From Clostridium facile (GTDB lineage Bacteria; Bacillota; Clostridia; Oscillospirales; Ruminococcaceae): a DNA stretch of 64,000 bases. The notes under the pieces were generated by a model. That model searched no databases and was not told where the DNA came from. It was given only the letters and a program-made list of their open reading frames with translations. The stretch is taken from positions 1,798,001 to 1,862,000 of the forward strand of contig NZ_JACOQK010000001.1 in the NCBI RefSeq assembly GCF_014297275.1. The letters are read 5' to 3'. The position numbers and the translations under genes are program-made. Shown in pieces: positions 16,101 through 24,081 of the stretch (the first letter of the stretch is position 1; each line of letters starts with the position of its first letter).

Positions 16101-19100
16101 TATTGTTAACTGGCATAGAAACTTTGGCAGTTGTGTTAACCGGAATTGTTACCGAAGCCGTCATATCGTCAGTATCGCCATTTTGATAAGAAGCTTGGAT
16201 TTCTCCACGGATACTTGGAGTTTTTACACTTGCAGAGTCAATCCCTCCGGGCTGGAAGGTAATGTTAAATGTTTCAAACCCTGGAGTGGTTGGCAAAATA
16301 CCAAACATACCTTGTACAATAGAACATCCAGGAGAAGCGCCCCATGGATGGGATAAGGTAAGGTTACTCTTATGTTTATTACTCCATGCTTCTGGAGAAA
16401 TAGTCGCTTTTAAGGTATCCATAACAGCGGCAAATGTTTTCGCGTCCTTTGTAGTATCTGGGTTGGTTAGCAGTGAAATTGCTTCCTCTCCATTACCACT
16501 CTGGAACAATCCACGTAAAATAAAGTAAGTAGCATAGATACTACCTTTAAATTCTCCGTTATTCCCCACAAATTCCGCTAACCGTTTTGCCATTTCTGGA
16601 GAATCATATACACCATAAGCAAGTGCATAGGCGGAAGAATGAAGTGCACTATGTTCGTTTACAACACCAGCAGAGTTCATAGAGTCATAGAACTTGCCGT
16701 TTTCACGGTCATAAAGCTTTTCAATCATAGATTTTTTAATCGTTTCAGAACGCTGCCGATATAAATTTTCGTCCTCTGTGTTACCTATAACATGGGCAAT
16801 TTTTGCCATCAATTCATAAATACCTACATATTCCGCATTAAATGGAGTATTGTAAGTAGATTCTTTATAGCCGTCCCGTTCTCCAGTTGGCCAGTCGATC
16901 AAACCGCAACCAGTGACAAGCCCTACTTCTTCTACATAATTGTCTTTTCCACCACTGCCACGGAGCAATTTAGTTTTTAATGTTTCATAGTTTTCTTTTA
17001 AGGAATCCGCATTACCTGTGTAAAGGTAATCCTGCCATGCCATTTCTACAGAAAATAGTTTATAATCTTCTGGCCATGTTTGGTTATAAAACAAATACTC
17101 ATTGGAATAACGCGCCAAGGAATAGTTATCCTGTACCGCATAGCTTGTATTGGAGTTTACCAACAAGTCCCCTTCATATGCTTTACGCTCACGAGCCTGT
17201 GAATCAGTATAAAGGTCCTGATTGGTCATCTTCATGGTATATTTGGACATATCATATTCCCGATTGAGCAGGTCATTGCTCGAAACAAAATCAGAATCTT
17301 CTTCATCAAATTCCTGATGCATTGCCCAGCCCATAATGTCATCTTCCTCAATTGTTCCTTCAAAGCCAACAATTTCTACATACCGAAAATTTTTCATAGT
17401 AATTGTTTCAAAGCTCTGCTCCCCTTCTTTCAGAGTCCAATGATCTGTATAATCGGGGCCAGCTGCTAATTTATGGCGGACAGTTCCATCATCATTCAAC
17501 TGTTCTCCTGCATAAACCGTTACTTGTTGTTCTTTTGGGCTAGTTAAATTTACTTTTAACCCACCAATAATTTCCTTGCCAAGGTCAATGAACCAGGTAC
17601 CATCTTCCCGACGCTCTATTTTCTTCGTAGGCTCATCTGTGACAAACCGCAACGTATTCTCCGCAGAATAAGGGGTTAATATACGGCTATTTTCATCAGT
17701 AATGGGACCTTTATCCAAAGTTGTACTCCAATTACTATCGTCATAGTTAATCTCTTGCCATCCATATGGATAATAATTTGCATTAATATCTTCGGTAGGC
17801 ATTTTGAATTCACCAGTACCAATCTCTCTGCCGGTATCTCCAAAAGCAGCGGTACCATCTAAGACTTTCCAGCCATCAGTAGCAGAGTTTGTCAATACCT
17901 CTTTTGTTCCATCTTTATAAAATACAGTTGCCTGTGCTAAAAAGGCGCGATTATTGGTGTCACGGTTATAGGCTACTGCGCTAATTACATTATCGCCATT
18001 TTTAATATTGTCAGTAATATCATAAGTATTATAAAATGCCTGGGTATATTTAGAGCCATCTTCTTTACGGGCATTATTGAATTCCCTGGCTGGCCCTACA
18101 CCTACAGATTCCCCATTCACATATAAATCAACTGATTGTGATTTTGTGGATTCTGTTCCACGAACAGTAGCATTTAAAACGACTTTTTCTACTTGATCTC
18201 TATCCAAATTTAATTTTGGACTACGGAAAAACAAAAATGTTCCACGTTCTGAACCGTCAGCAAGCGATTCTCCATAGAGTCCAGACATCCTACAAACATT
18301 GATATTTCTAGGTACTACTAATTTTCCATTTTCTACGGTACAATTCTTAAAATAACTAACTGCATTTTCCCCTTCAAAGTTACTTTGATAAAGGATTGTT
18401 CCGTCCTCAGCAGTTACTTTCACATCATCAATCAGACCTGCGTCACCAGCTCCTGTACGGTAACCAATCGCACCTCCTAAATAACCTTGTTGAGACATGT
18501 CTCGTTCATCTACTTGGATATAATTATCTCCAGTATTGGTCATATCTAACCAGGTTGTGACGGTATTGTCTTTTACAGTAATTTTTACTTTAAATGCTTG
18601 ATTTTCTTTCAGTGTAATCCCTTTATCAGATAAGCCAACTGCTTCTATTTGGGTTAAATTACTACTGCTATTTTTTGCATAACGAACACGCAGCGCATTG
18701 TCCCCCACATGGAAACACCATGCATAACAGTTGTTAGGGTCCGGAGAACGAAAAACAAGGCCCATCATTTCAGAAGTGATGGTTACTTCTTGTTCCACCG
18801 TATAGTTTGTCCAGCCTTTTTCCGTATAAATATCAGGGGCTGTATAAGGCTTTTTCCATATACCATTGATACTAGTCCATTGGTCTCCTACAGCAGTAGT
18901 AAAAGCAATTGGCTCTGATAACGGACTTTCCGCTCCAGCTTTATCTTTTGTTTGTACCTGCCAATAATAAAGCTCGTTATCTGCAAGCTTTTCTTCTAAT
19001 CCTTCTACCTTTACATAAGTATTTTGATCGGAAGAAATCCATCCGGTATCACATAAATAATCAGATGAATTTGCTTGTTCCAAGGTGTCGGAAATGACAA

Positions 19101-19338
19101 TACGGTATGCAGTTTGCACTTCATTTTGGTCTGTATCATTCACTGCCCATGAAAAAGATGGATTCTTTGTTCCAATTCCATAAGCTTGTTCCAACAACTC
19201 AATTTTCATGTTATCCGGTGCCAAGGGCGCTGTATTATCACCATCAATTGCTGATACATTTAAAATCCCCATATTCATTATACAGGAAGCAGCCATGGTA
19301 GCCGATAATACCACAGATAAAAATTTTTTAATTTTCAT
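13189..19338 (-). CDS. Secreted, wall-anchored multidomain GH78-type alpha-L-rhamnosidase
   Basis: A 2049-aa protein. Signal peptide 1-30. Residues about 37-150 match the N-terminal Fn3-like domain of GH78 (PLAPDNMKIE...GTKNPSFSW). A laminin-G-like insert follows (about 155-335), then rhamnosidase beta-sandwich domains (about 370-670). The (alpha/alpha)6 catalytic domain spans about 680-1030, with DSQARERKAYEGD where the family has its acidic R-D-E-R...GD motif and SHPWGASPG near its end. Downstream lie a Big_2-like domain (about 1120-1220), two copies of a unit with a Big-like part and a jelly-roll-like part (about 1225-1780), and three FIVAR-type helical repeats (about 1785-2000). The tail is NAAKTGD, a hydrophobic span and KKK, a sortase-type anchor. 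It should release terminal L-rhamnose from plant or mucosal glycans outside the cell. A carbohydrate operon is not adjacent. Confidence 0.85.
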   Translation of the reverse strand: MKIKKFLSVVLSATMAASCIMNMGILNVSAIDGDNTAPLAPDNMKIELLEQAYGIGTKNPSFSWAVNDTDQNEVQTAYRIVISDTLEQANSSDYLCDTGWISSDQNTYVKVEGLEEKLADNELYYWQVQTKDKAGAESPLSEPIAFTTAVGDQWTSINGIWKKPYTAPDIYTEKGWTNYTVEQEVTITSEMMGLVFRSPDPNNCYAWCFHVGDNALRVRYAKNSSSNLTQIEAVGLSDKGITLKENQAFKVKITVKDNTVTTWLDMTNTGDNYIQVDERDMSQQGYLGGAIGYRTGAGDAGLIDDVKVTAEDGTILYQSNFEGENAVSYFKNCTVENGKLVVPRNINVCRMSGLYGESLADGSERGTFLFFRSPKLNLDRDQVEKVVLNATVRGTESTKSQSVDLYVNGESVGVGPAREFNNARKEDGSKYTQAFYNTYDITDNIKNGDNVISAVAYNRDTNNRAFLAQATVFYKDGTKEVLTNSATDGWKVLDGTAAFGDTGREIGTGEFKMPTEDINANYYPYGWQEINYDDSNWSTTLDKGPITDENSRILTPYSAENTLRFVTDEPTKKIERREDGTWFIDLGKEIIGGLKVNLTSPKEQQVTVYAGEQLNDDGTVRHKLAAGPDYTDHWTLKEGEQSFETITMKNFRYVEIVGFEGTIEEDDIMGWAMHQEFDEEDSDFVSSNDLLNREYDMSKYTMKMTNQDLYTDSQARERKAYEGDLLVNSNTSYAVQDNYSLARYSNEYLFYNQTWPEDYKLFSVEMAWQDYLYTGNADSLKENYETLKTKLLRGSGGKDNYVEEVGLVTGCGLIDWPTGERDGYKESTYNTPFNAEYVGIYELMAKIAHVIGNTEDENLYRQRSETIKKSMIEKLYDRENGKFYDSMNSAGVVNEHSALHSSAYALAYGVYDSPEMAKRLAEFVGNNGEFKGSIYATYFILRGLFQSGNGEEAISLLTNPDTTKDAKTFAAVMDTLKATISPEAWSNKHKSNLTLSHPWGASPGCSIVQGMFGILPTTPGFETFNITFQPGGIDSASVKTPSIRGEIQASYQNGDTDDMTASVTIPVNTTAKVSMPVNNKSYGKLIVDGKTVDATREGKFLSVQLGSGTHSIAISTEEVPSVPVVYVSAYVPGGNSIDLNETDKYVTATISDQFGDIIPSSDVQLSFQSSDESVATIAQDGTLNLLRPGNTTITVTATYQGQTGTTSIVITVIGEEPVPADQIKDIVIELDIDQYGKQLEVGESTQANLVAIYGDNSRKQLDNIIYTVKEGDAITVDQNGIVTGAKALEQSVLNALVSGVYGELSIRFDATRIQILDPYYNNSFDDPNDQTMPGLIVSNGGVQMAKNQKIISPVGFDWAENDSIVYKGEFIIQSKAASFAFNAKDDKNFYFWQFRSDNSTLKKHTNINGQFDNFETVPLTNLKPDGESNSFMIISSNNEIRTYLNGELVDVTEANTSLPMAGSFGCRNGSSEAWILNDISVGNDVAVSTDRMIQVMEEVQVDDTDIVDVSIELALDGQDKQLVPGEATTAKLIGTRKNGEKVELSNVTYTVKEGDAITVDENGTVTGVKPLEQAVLNATSSDKLAELAPNFDLSNMTVIPVYTNTFDDKNDQTLPGLKISNGSAYAGKSQVVISNVGSDWISNSNTVYSGKFTIENNAGNIAFCAADSKNFYFWQFRSDKNTLKKHTSIDGKVSNFNTIQLSNLKPAGQQNTFQIAIVDGKILTYLNGVLVDITPINNNLPTGGGFGVRNGQSESFYLDEISVGKDFALSIDRTITVGESAVVDSDKTILNKVITYAEEQKASEEFNNVIADVQESFNAALDAAKEIAADPAATQDAIDAAWKALMTEIHKLGFVKGDITSLEALVSLAEGYDMNDFVEAGQAEFLEALKAAQDLLADKDNAMQAEIETAESNLLNAMLNLRYKADKSILEKVIAEANGKDTNAYTAESYAVLQAAVAEANAVMANEDATQEEVDSAVERVQEAMKGLVAVEKPSTETPDDNKADGTQTGQESTTTKANAAKTGDVTPIAGLATIALAGVAILLTQKKK

Positions 19339-19367
19339 ACTCTTTCCTTTCTTCTCATCTCTTGTTC

Positions 19368-19385
19368 ATACAAATTAATTTGTAT
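19368..19385. promoter_or_regulatory. Perfect 18-bp palindrome upstream of the GH78-type gene
   Basis: ATACAAATTAATTTGTAT is fully self-complementary and lies 30 bases before the start codon, just upstream of the ribosome binding site. It could be an operator for a dimeric repressor. Confidence 0.45.
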
Positions 19386-19605
19386 TCCAATTTTTCAAGT
19401 ATTTTAGTTTTACTGAAAAATTAATGGAGTGAGCAATTTAAATTTTGTTTAGAAATACTAGCCTCCTTTTTTTGTAAATTTATAGTAAAAATTATTACCA
19501 TCCGTAAGAAAATTCCACTCTAAAAATAGTTTTATAAATATTTAATGGAGTAAATGTTAAATTGCCCTAACGAATAAGCTTTTTCGTTCATACAAAAAGA
19601 TATTA

Positions 19606-19630
19606 AAAAAGCCCTTGAAAGGGCAATAAG
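19606..19630 (-). terminator. Minus-strand terminator of an unassigned transcript
   Basis: Read on the minus strand, GCCCTTTCAAGGGC is followed by TTTTTT. The only minus-strand candidate upstream is the tnpA relic near 20.1 kb. Confidence 0.65.
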
Positions 19631-19915
19631 GTAAGTTTTTATAATTTTATCATAAGAATGGAAACGTTTACTTAAATAGTATAAAACAAATTCACAAAAA
19701 CAGCAATAAAAAAACAATATTTTCTCTCTTTTTTACAAATATCAAATTTTAATTTTGTTTAAATACAATAATGCTTTTTGTATGTATAAAAATAAATTTA
19801 TTTCATTTTGAAATAATATTGGTTTTAAATTTGATAAACTATTGCTGATACACAATGTTAAGTTTTGATTCGCAAATAAATTATAATAACGGTTATTTTG
19901 GTGTGCCATGTATTT

Positions 19916-19944
19916 TTGACATTGAACTTGTCATATTTTATGCT
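19916..19944 (+). promoter_or_regulatory. Strong plus-strand promoter-like sequence with no gene behind it
   Basis: TTGACA, 17 bases, TATGCT. The -35 lies inside the dyad TGACA-N7-TGTCA. No plus-strand gene follows before the tRNA block. Confidence 0.4.
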
Positions 19945-20035
19945 GCAAATATCGTATTTACTTGAATAACATTACCAGATATATATTTTAAAAATGATTG
20001 TTGCCAAAATGTTTTCTTCTACAAAGGAGAAAAAC

Positions 20036-20248
20036 TTATTCTCTTTCCGTTTCGAAATATGATAGCATGTAATGTAAATCCGTTAAAGATAGTGTAATAA
20101 CTGCAGTTTTTAGTTCTACCTCATTAATTTTTATTTTTTCTCTTTTATATTTTAGTACTATTACGATATGATATTTACACATCCACTTTGTATGTAATAA
20201 GCTATTTGCTGTTTTACCATTAAAAGTTGTTACAATAGGCTTGAACAT
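20036..20248 (-). pseudogene. Fragment of an IS200-family TnpA transposase
   Basis: The 70-codon frame contains SLLHTKWMCKYHIVIVLKY (about residues 16-34). This is the N-terminal signature of IS200/IS605 Y1 transposases, which usually read S-x-x-HTKWxCKYHIVF-x-PKYRR. After about residue 40 the similarity stops, and the catalytic HUH motif and Tyr are absent. It is therefore a dead remnant. The upstream part of the frame is not recognisable. Confidence 0.7.
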
Positions 20249-20456
20249 TCTTATTGTGTTTGATTTGCTGATTTTTTATATAACTTCTTTTCTTCCACTC
20301 ACATAGCAGATGGTTTTCTATTTTGCTTCACTCAACTGCCTAAAGACGCTCATATAAAAATCGCTTTTTATCTGCTTACTATCACCTTTTTATTCTATCC
20401 CAAATTTTTTAGAAAAAAATATCTATGAAGCGTGTTACCTAAAAATCTTCTTAAAA

Positions 20457-20488
20457 AATAAAAAAAGCCCGAAATCTCGGACTTTTTT
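20457..20488 (-). terminator. Terminator of the tRNA transcript
   Basis: On the minus strand, GTCCGA/TTCGGGC flanked by A and T runs (AAAAAA ... TTTTTTT), about 30 bases after tRNA-Ala. Confidence 0.8.
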
Positions 20489-20516
20489 AGACGATATCTA
20501 TTTTGTTCGCCATACA

Positions 20517-20592
20517 TGGTGGAGACGAAGAGGATCGAACTCTCGACCTTACGGATGCGAACCGTACGCTCTCCCAGCTGAGCTACGCCCCC
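20517..20592 (-). tRNA. tRNA-Ala (anticodon CGC)
   Basis: 76 nt including the encoded CCA. The acceptor stem GGGGGCG pairs with CGTCTCC and contains the G3-U70 pair that specifies alanine. The anticodon stem TACGG/CCGTA encloses TTCGCAT, giving anticodon CGC for GCG codons. The T-loop is TTCGATC. It lies downstream of tRNA-Leu on the same strand. Confidence 0.95.
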
Positions 20593-20701
20593 GTACAACA
20601 TATTTATCAAAATAGAAAACTACGGTTTTACAATATTGTATTAAGCAAGCCTATTTTCCATAAAACCTATCAAAAAATTGTAAAACTGAAATTTTAAAGA
20701 T

Positions 20702-20783
20702 TGGTGCGGGCGGTGGGACTTGAACCCACACGCCGAAGCACTGGCTCCTAAGACCAGCGTGTCTGCCATTCCACCACGCCCGC
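20702..20783 (-). tRNA. tRNA-Leu (anticodon UAG)
   Basis: 82 nt with encoded CCA. The acceptor stem GCGGGCG pairs with CGCCCGC. The anticodon stem CTGGT/GCCAG encloses CTTAGGA, anticodon TAG. A long class II variable arm (TGCTTCGGCGT) is present, and the T-loop is TTCAAGT. Driven by the promoter at 20813. Confidence 0.95.
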
Positions 20784-20812
20784 TTTTCTCTCTGTATCAA
20801 AGATACTTATAT

Positions 20813-20841
20813 AGTATAGCAACTTTTTTTTTTAATGTCAA
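20813..20841 (-). promoter_or_regulatory. Perfect consensus promoter for the two tRNAs
   Basis: On the minus strand, TTGACA, 17 bases, TATACT. The -35 hexamer overlaps the last codons of ribF. Confidence 0.85.
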
Positions 20842-21767
20842 GATTTTTTTGCATAACGTTGTTGGATTTGATTCACATTTTCTTGAATTGCCGCTTTTAA
20901 CTCTGGAATTCCAGAAAATTTTTGCTCCGGACGTAAGTATTCTAAAAGATGCACTTTGATATTTTTTCCATACAAATCCCCTTCAAATCCAATAATATGG
21001 GTCTCTGCCAATGGAAATGAGGTGTTATGCACTGTGGGTTTTACTCCTACATTCGTAACTCCATAATATTTTTTATGTCCAATATACAGATAAGAGGCAT
21101 ACACACCAAACTTAGGGATTAAAAATTCGGAACGGAATACTTGGTTGATTGTTGGCAGTCCAATTGTCCTACCCAACTGTGCACCAGTAACAACTGGAAA
21201 ATCAAAGCAATATTCATAACCCAGCAAACAGTTCGCTTGCTGGATATTACCTTCCGCAATCGCCTGGCGTATCCTTGTGGAACTAATAGGTTCTCCATCA
21301 TCCAGTAACGGAGGCATAGATTTTACCTGAATTCCATAAGGCTCTGCCAATTTACGCAGTAAATCAACATCCCCTTTTCCACCTTTTCCAAAGTGGTAGT
21401 TATATCCACATGCAATTACTTTTACCTGTAACTGATCCGCTAACAATTGGATAAATTGTTCTGCTTTCAAATCTCGTATTTCAACAAAATCTGGTTCTAT
21501 TAAAATACGAACACCTAGTTTTTCCAGTAAATCCTGTTTAATCCGGTCTGTAATAATCATCGAAAAATTGGATTTATTGGCTGGTATCGCATGCCTAGTA
21601 TGAAAAGAAAGCACAACCGGCATCAAACCTTGGTTCCCCTCAACCGCTTGTCGAATGACAGCTTGATGCCCACGGTGTACTCCATCAAACAACCCCAACG
21701 CAATGGCTGTAGGCTGTTGAATTGGTTTGATATGCTGGAAATATTTCAAAACAGCCTCCCCTTCCAT
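20838..21767 (-). CDS. ribF: Bifunctional riboflavin kinase / FAD synthetase
   Basis: A 309-aa protein. The N-terminal FMN adenylyltransferase domain has ALGLFDGVHRGH (about 23-34, the HxGH-type nucleotide-binding loop), ACGYNYHFGKGGKGD near 120 and ISSTRIRQAI near 160. The C-terminal riboflavin kinase barrel (about 183-305) has GRTIGLPTIN, GVYAS and GVTNVGVKPTV. It makes FMN and FAD from riboflavin in the cytoplasm. It is the last gene of the infB-truB cluster, and its start coincides with the truB stop, implying coupling. Confidence 0.95.
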   Translation of the reverse strand: MEGEAVLKYFQHIKPIQQPTAIALGLFDGVHRGHQAVIRQAVEGNQGLMPVVLSFHTRHAIPANKSNFSMIITDRIKQDLLEKLGVRILIEPDFVEIRDLKAEQFIQLLADQLQVKVIACGYNYHFGKGGKGDVDLLRKLAEPYGIQVKSMPPLLDDGEPISSTRIRQAIAEGNIQQANCLLGYEYCFDFPVVTGAQLGRTIGLPTINQVFRSEFLIPKFGVYASYLYIGHKKYYGVTNVGVKPTVHNTSFPLAETHIIGFEGDLYGKNIKVHLLEYLRPEQKFSGIPELKAAIQENVNQIQQRYAKKS

Positions 21768-22657
21768 TAAATCAATAATTTTCGTATTACTAATTCGCTT
21801 GTTTCCATATTTGGAATAGCAATACCCAAAAATTCACCCTGTGCGCCATATACTGCCTGTTCTTCTATGGATTGCTGCCAATGAATTCGCTTCAAATCCA
21901 ACTTAACTCCATTGGAAAACATTCTGGTTTGAATCGGGTTCAATTGAATTTTTGGAAATTTAGAAAACAACCGTTCTACTGATATAAGGGCTTTTTCCAA
22001 TGTTTCCTGGTCTTTCATTTTCTGGATTTGTTCCAGTGTAAAACAATCTTCCAAACAAAAACATCCCGCTTGTGTACGAACCAAATCAGTCAACACAGCG
22101 CCAACCCCCAGCTTTTTCCCAATATCATCGCATAAGCTGCGGATATAAGTACCTTTTGAGCAGAATACATCTATTTTTCCTATTTGTTCTTCTGGGGAAA
22201 ATTCTAGCAAATTCAACCCGTAAATTTCTACTTGCCGTGGTTTCCGCTCTATCTCTTTTCCTTGTCTTGCCAAATCATAAAGCCGTTGTCCATTCACTTT
22301 TACAGCGGAATACATGGGTGGAAATTGGGATATAACCCCTTGAAATTGGGATAGTGTTTCCTTTAATCCTTCCAGGGATATCTGAGATGGACAGGATGAC
22401 AGAATAGTCCCTGTACGGTCTAACGTATCGGTTGTTTGACCCAATTGAAAAGAAGCCGTATACCGTTTTCTATGGTCTGGCATCAAATCAATTGCTCTGG
22501 TAGCACGCCCAATAAAAACGGGCAATACCCCTGTGGCCATGGGGTCCAATGTGCCAGAATGTCCAATTTTTTTTATTTTGGTCATTCCCCTCAACTTTGC
22601 CACCACATCAAAAGAAGTAAATCCTTCCGGTTTATTGATACAGATAATTCCGTCCAT
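21767..22657 (-). CDS. truB: tRNA pseudouridine(55) synthase
   Basis: A 296-aa TruB. KPEGFTSFDVV is at residues 9-19, GHSGTLDPMATGVLP at 32-46 with the catalytic Asp38, then YTASFQLGQTTDTLD and FCSKGTYIRSLCDDIG. It isomerises U55 in the T-loop of nearly all tRNAs. The C-terminal part resembles a PUA-like extension. It overlaps both neighbours by one base, and the nrnA-truB-ribF order is typical. Confidence 0.95.
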   Translation of the reverse strand: MDGIICINKPEGFTSFDVVAKLRGMTKIKKIGHSGTLDPMATGVLPVFIGRATRAIDLMPDHRKRYTASFQLGQTTDTLDRTGTILSSCPSQISLEGLKETLSQFQGVISQFPPMYSAVKVNGQRLYDLARQGKEIERKPRQVEIYGLNLLEFSPEEQIGKIDVFCSKGTYIRSLCDDIGKKLGVGAVLTDLVRTQAGCFCLEDCFTLEQIQKMKDQETLEKALISVERLFSKFPKIQLNPIQTRMFSNGVKLDLKRIHWQQSIEEQAVYGAQGEFLGIAIPNMETSELVIRKLLI

Positions 22658-23607
22658 TAATTTGTCAAACTCCTTTGCGCTGCTTGTATCAGTTTTTCTT
22701 TAACTTCAGTAAGAGTTCCTGAAATATTACAGCCCGCAGCCCGTTTATGTCCACCTCCGCCAAACAAACGCCCCAACTGGGAAGCATCTACTTTTTCGGA
22801 GGTACGGATAGAAATTTTATAAAAGTTGGCCCCATCTTCCCGGATGGTAAAGCCAAGTTCTACCCCTTCAATCTGCCTAGCAATCGCAGAAACCCCATCA
22901 AAGGTGGTGTTATCCGCTCCTAGTTCTTCCATTTCCTTACGGGAAACCGCTGTCATCGCGCATTTCCCATCACAATAAAACTCCATACCATCCAGGATTA
23001 GGCGTTCCAACCCCAAACGGGCACGGCTTTTTGTTTCAAACATAGCACGGTTGATCTTTTCAAACTCCACCCCGTTTTTCATCAACTCAGCCGCATAGAG
23101 ATGGCATTCCACTGTAGTGTTGGAATATTTAAAGCATCCGGTATCGGTCACTATCCCTGTATACAGAGCGGTAGCTATCGGTCCTTCTATTTTATCCACC
23201 AGTTTCTCTGCAATCTGGTAAACAAGTTCGGCAGCGGAGGAGGCTTCTGGAATCACATAGGCATAATTTGCAGAAATCTGATTGGAAATATGGTGGTCAA
23301 TACACAAATCAATTTGATTTGCATACCTTTCTAATTGATTGCCCAACAAAGTAGTATCTGCAATATCCACACTTATTACAAACTCTGGTTCAAAATCCAG
23401 TTCCATATGGTCTGGAACTAAAAACTGATACCGTTCTGGAAACCCATCGGAATTTAATACACAAGCATGTTTTCCAAGATGCTTTAATGTATAATACAAG
23501 CCAAATCCAGAGCCTAAAGTATCCCCATCAGGATTTTTATGGGTTAAAATCACAATATTATCCTGCTGACACAACAATTCACACAATTCCAAAAGATTAG
23601 TCTTCAT
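22657..23607 (-). CDS. nrnA: DHH/DHHA1 bifunctional oligoribonuclease and PAP phosphatase (NrnA-like)
   Basis: A 316-aa DHH-family phosphoesterase: THKNPDGDTLGSGFG (about 22-36), SVDIADT, the DHHIS motif near 107, DTGCFKYSNT near 157, and the DHHA1 substrate loop GGGGHKRAAG near 288. NrnA degrades short RNA (2-5 nt) and dephosphorylates 3'-phosphoadenosine 5'-phosphate. It overlaps rbfA by 11 bases, the normal Firmicutes arrangement in the infB cluster. Confidence 0.93.
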   Translation of the reverse strand: MKTNLLELCELLCQQDNIVILTHKNPDGDTLGSGFGLYYTLKHLGKHACVLNSDGFPERYQFLVPDHMELDFEPEFVISVDIADTTLLGNQLERYANQIDLCIDHHISNQISANYAYVIPEASSAAELVYQIAEKLVDKIEGPIATALYTGIVTDTGCFKYSNTTVECHLYAAELMKNGVEFEKINRAMFETKSRARLGLERLILDGMEFYCDGKCAMTAVSRKEMEELGADNTTFDGVSAIARQIEGVELGFTIREDGANFYKISIRTSEKVDASQLGRLFGGGGHKRAAGCNISGTLTEVKEKLIQAAQRSLTN

Positions 23608-23959
23608 GGTGTTCCTTTTTCTCCATCTCTAAAAAAATCTGATTTAAGTGAGCACTGTATTCGATGGAATCATCCGGCACAAACTTTAACTCTGGGCTTT
23701 TCCTCAAATGCAAATTGTTAGAAAGTTCCCGTTTAATAAAACCAGTCGCACTGGTCAGTCCTTTTACAGCCTCTTTTGCAATCTCAATCCCTTCCATTGC
23801 GCTAACGTAAATTTTCGCAAAAGAAAGGTCATTGGTCACTTCTACGCGGACAAAGCTCAGCATTTTATCTTTTACACGAGGATCTTTTAATTCCCTTGCG
23901 ATTAAACTCAATTGGCGTTTGATATCCTCAGAAACCCGTGCAGATTTATAACTGTTCAT
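23597..23959 (-). CDS. rbfA: 30S ribosome-binding factor A
   Basis: A 120-aa protein beginning MNSYKSARVSEDIKRQLSLI, with VKDKMLSFVRVEVTNDLSFAKIYVS and the KH-like SPELKFVPDDSIEYSAHLNQI. It is a cold-shock and 16S rRNA maturation factor that binds the 30S subunit. The start at 23959 has a TAGGAGG site; the open frame continues 14 codons further upstream, but that part has no family match. Confidence 0.95.
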   Translation of the reverse strand: MNSYKSARVSEDIKRQLSLIARELKDPRVKDKMLSFVRVEVTNDLSFAKIYVSAMEGIEIAKEAVKGLTSATGFIKRELSNNLHLRKSPELKFVPDDSIEYSAHLNQIFLEMEKKEHHED

Positions 23960-24081
23960 CTGGTTCCTCCTATGATGAAAACCGCAATGGAAAACAAACA
24001 ATCCCAGTGAATCCCTCCACCGTACTATTTTCCAAAGGAAGGAACGTATCCCCCTTTGGAAGCTTCCACGCGGTTTTTGTA

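Larger units (their letters stand above)
19339..20127. other. Gene-free AT-rich region upstream of the GH78-type gene
   Basis: It contains the 18-bp palindrome at 19368, a minus-strand terminator at 19606 and a plus-strand promoter-like sequence at 19916. Short frames on either strand have no ribosome binding site or family resemblance. Confidence 0.5.
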
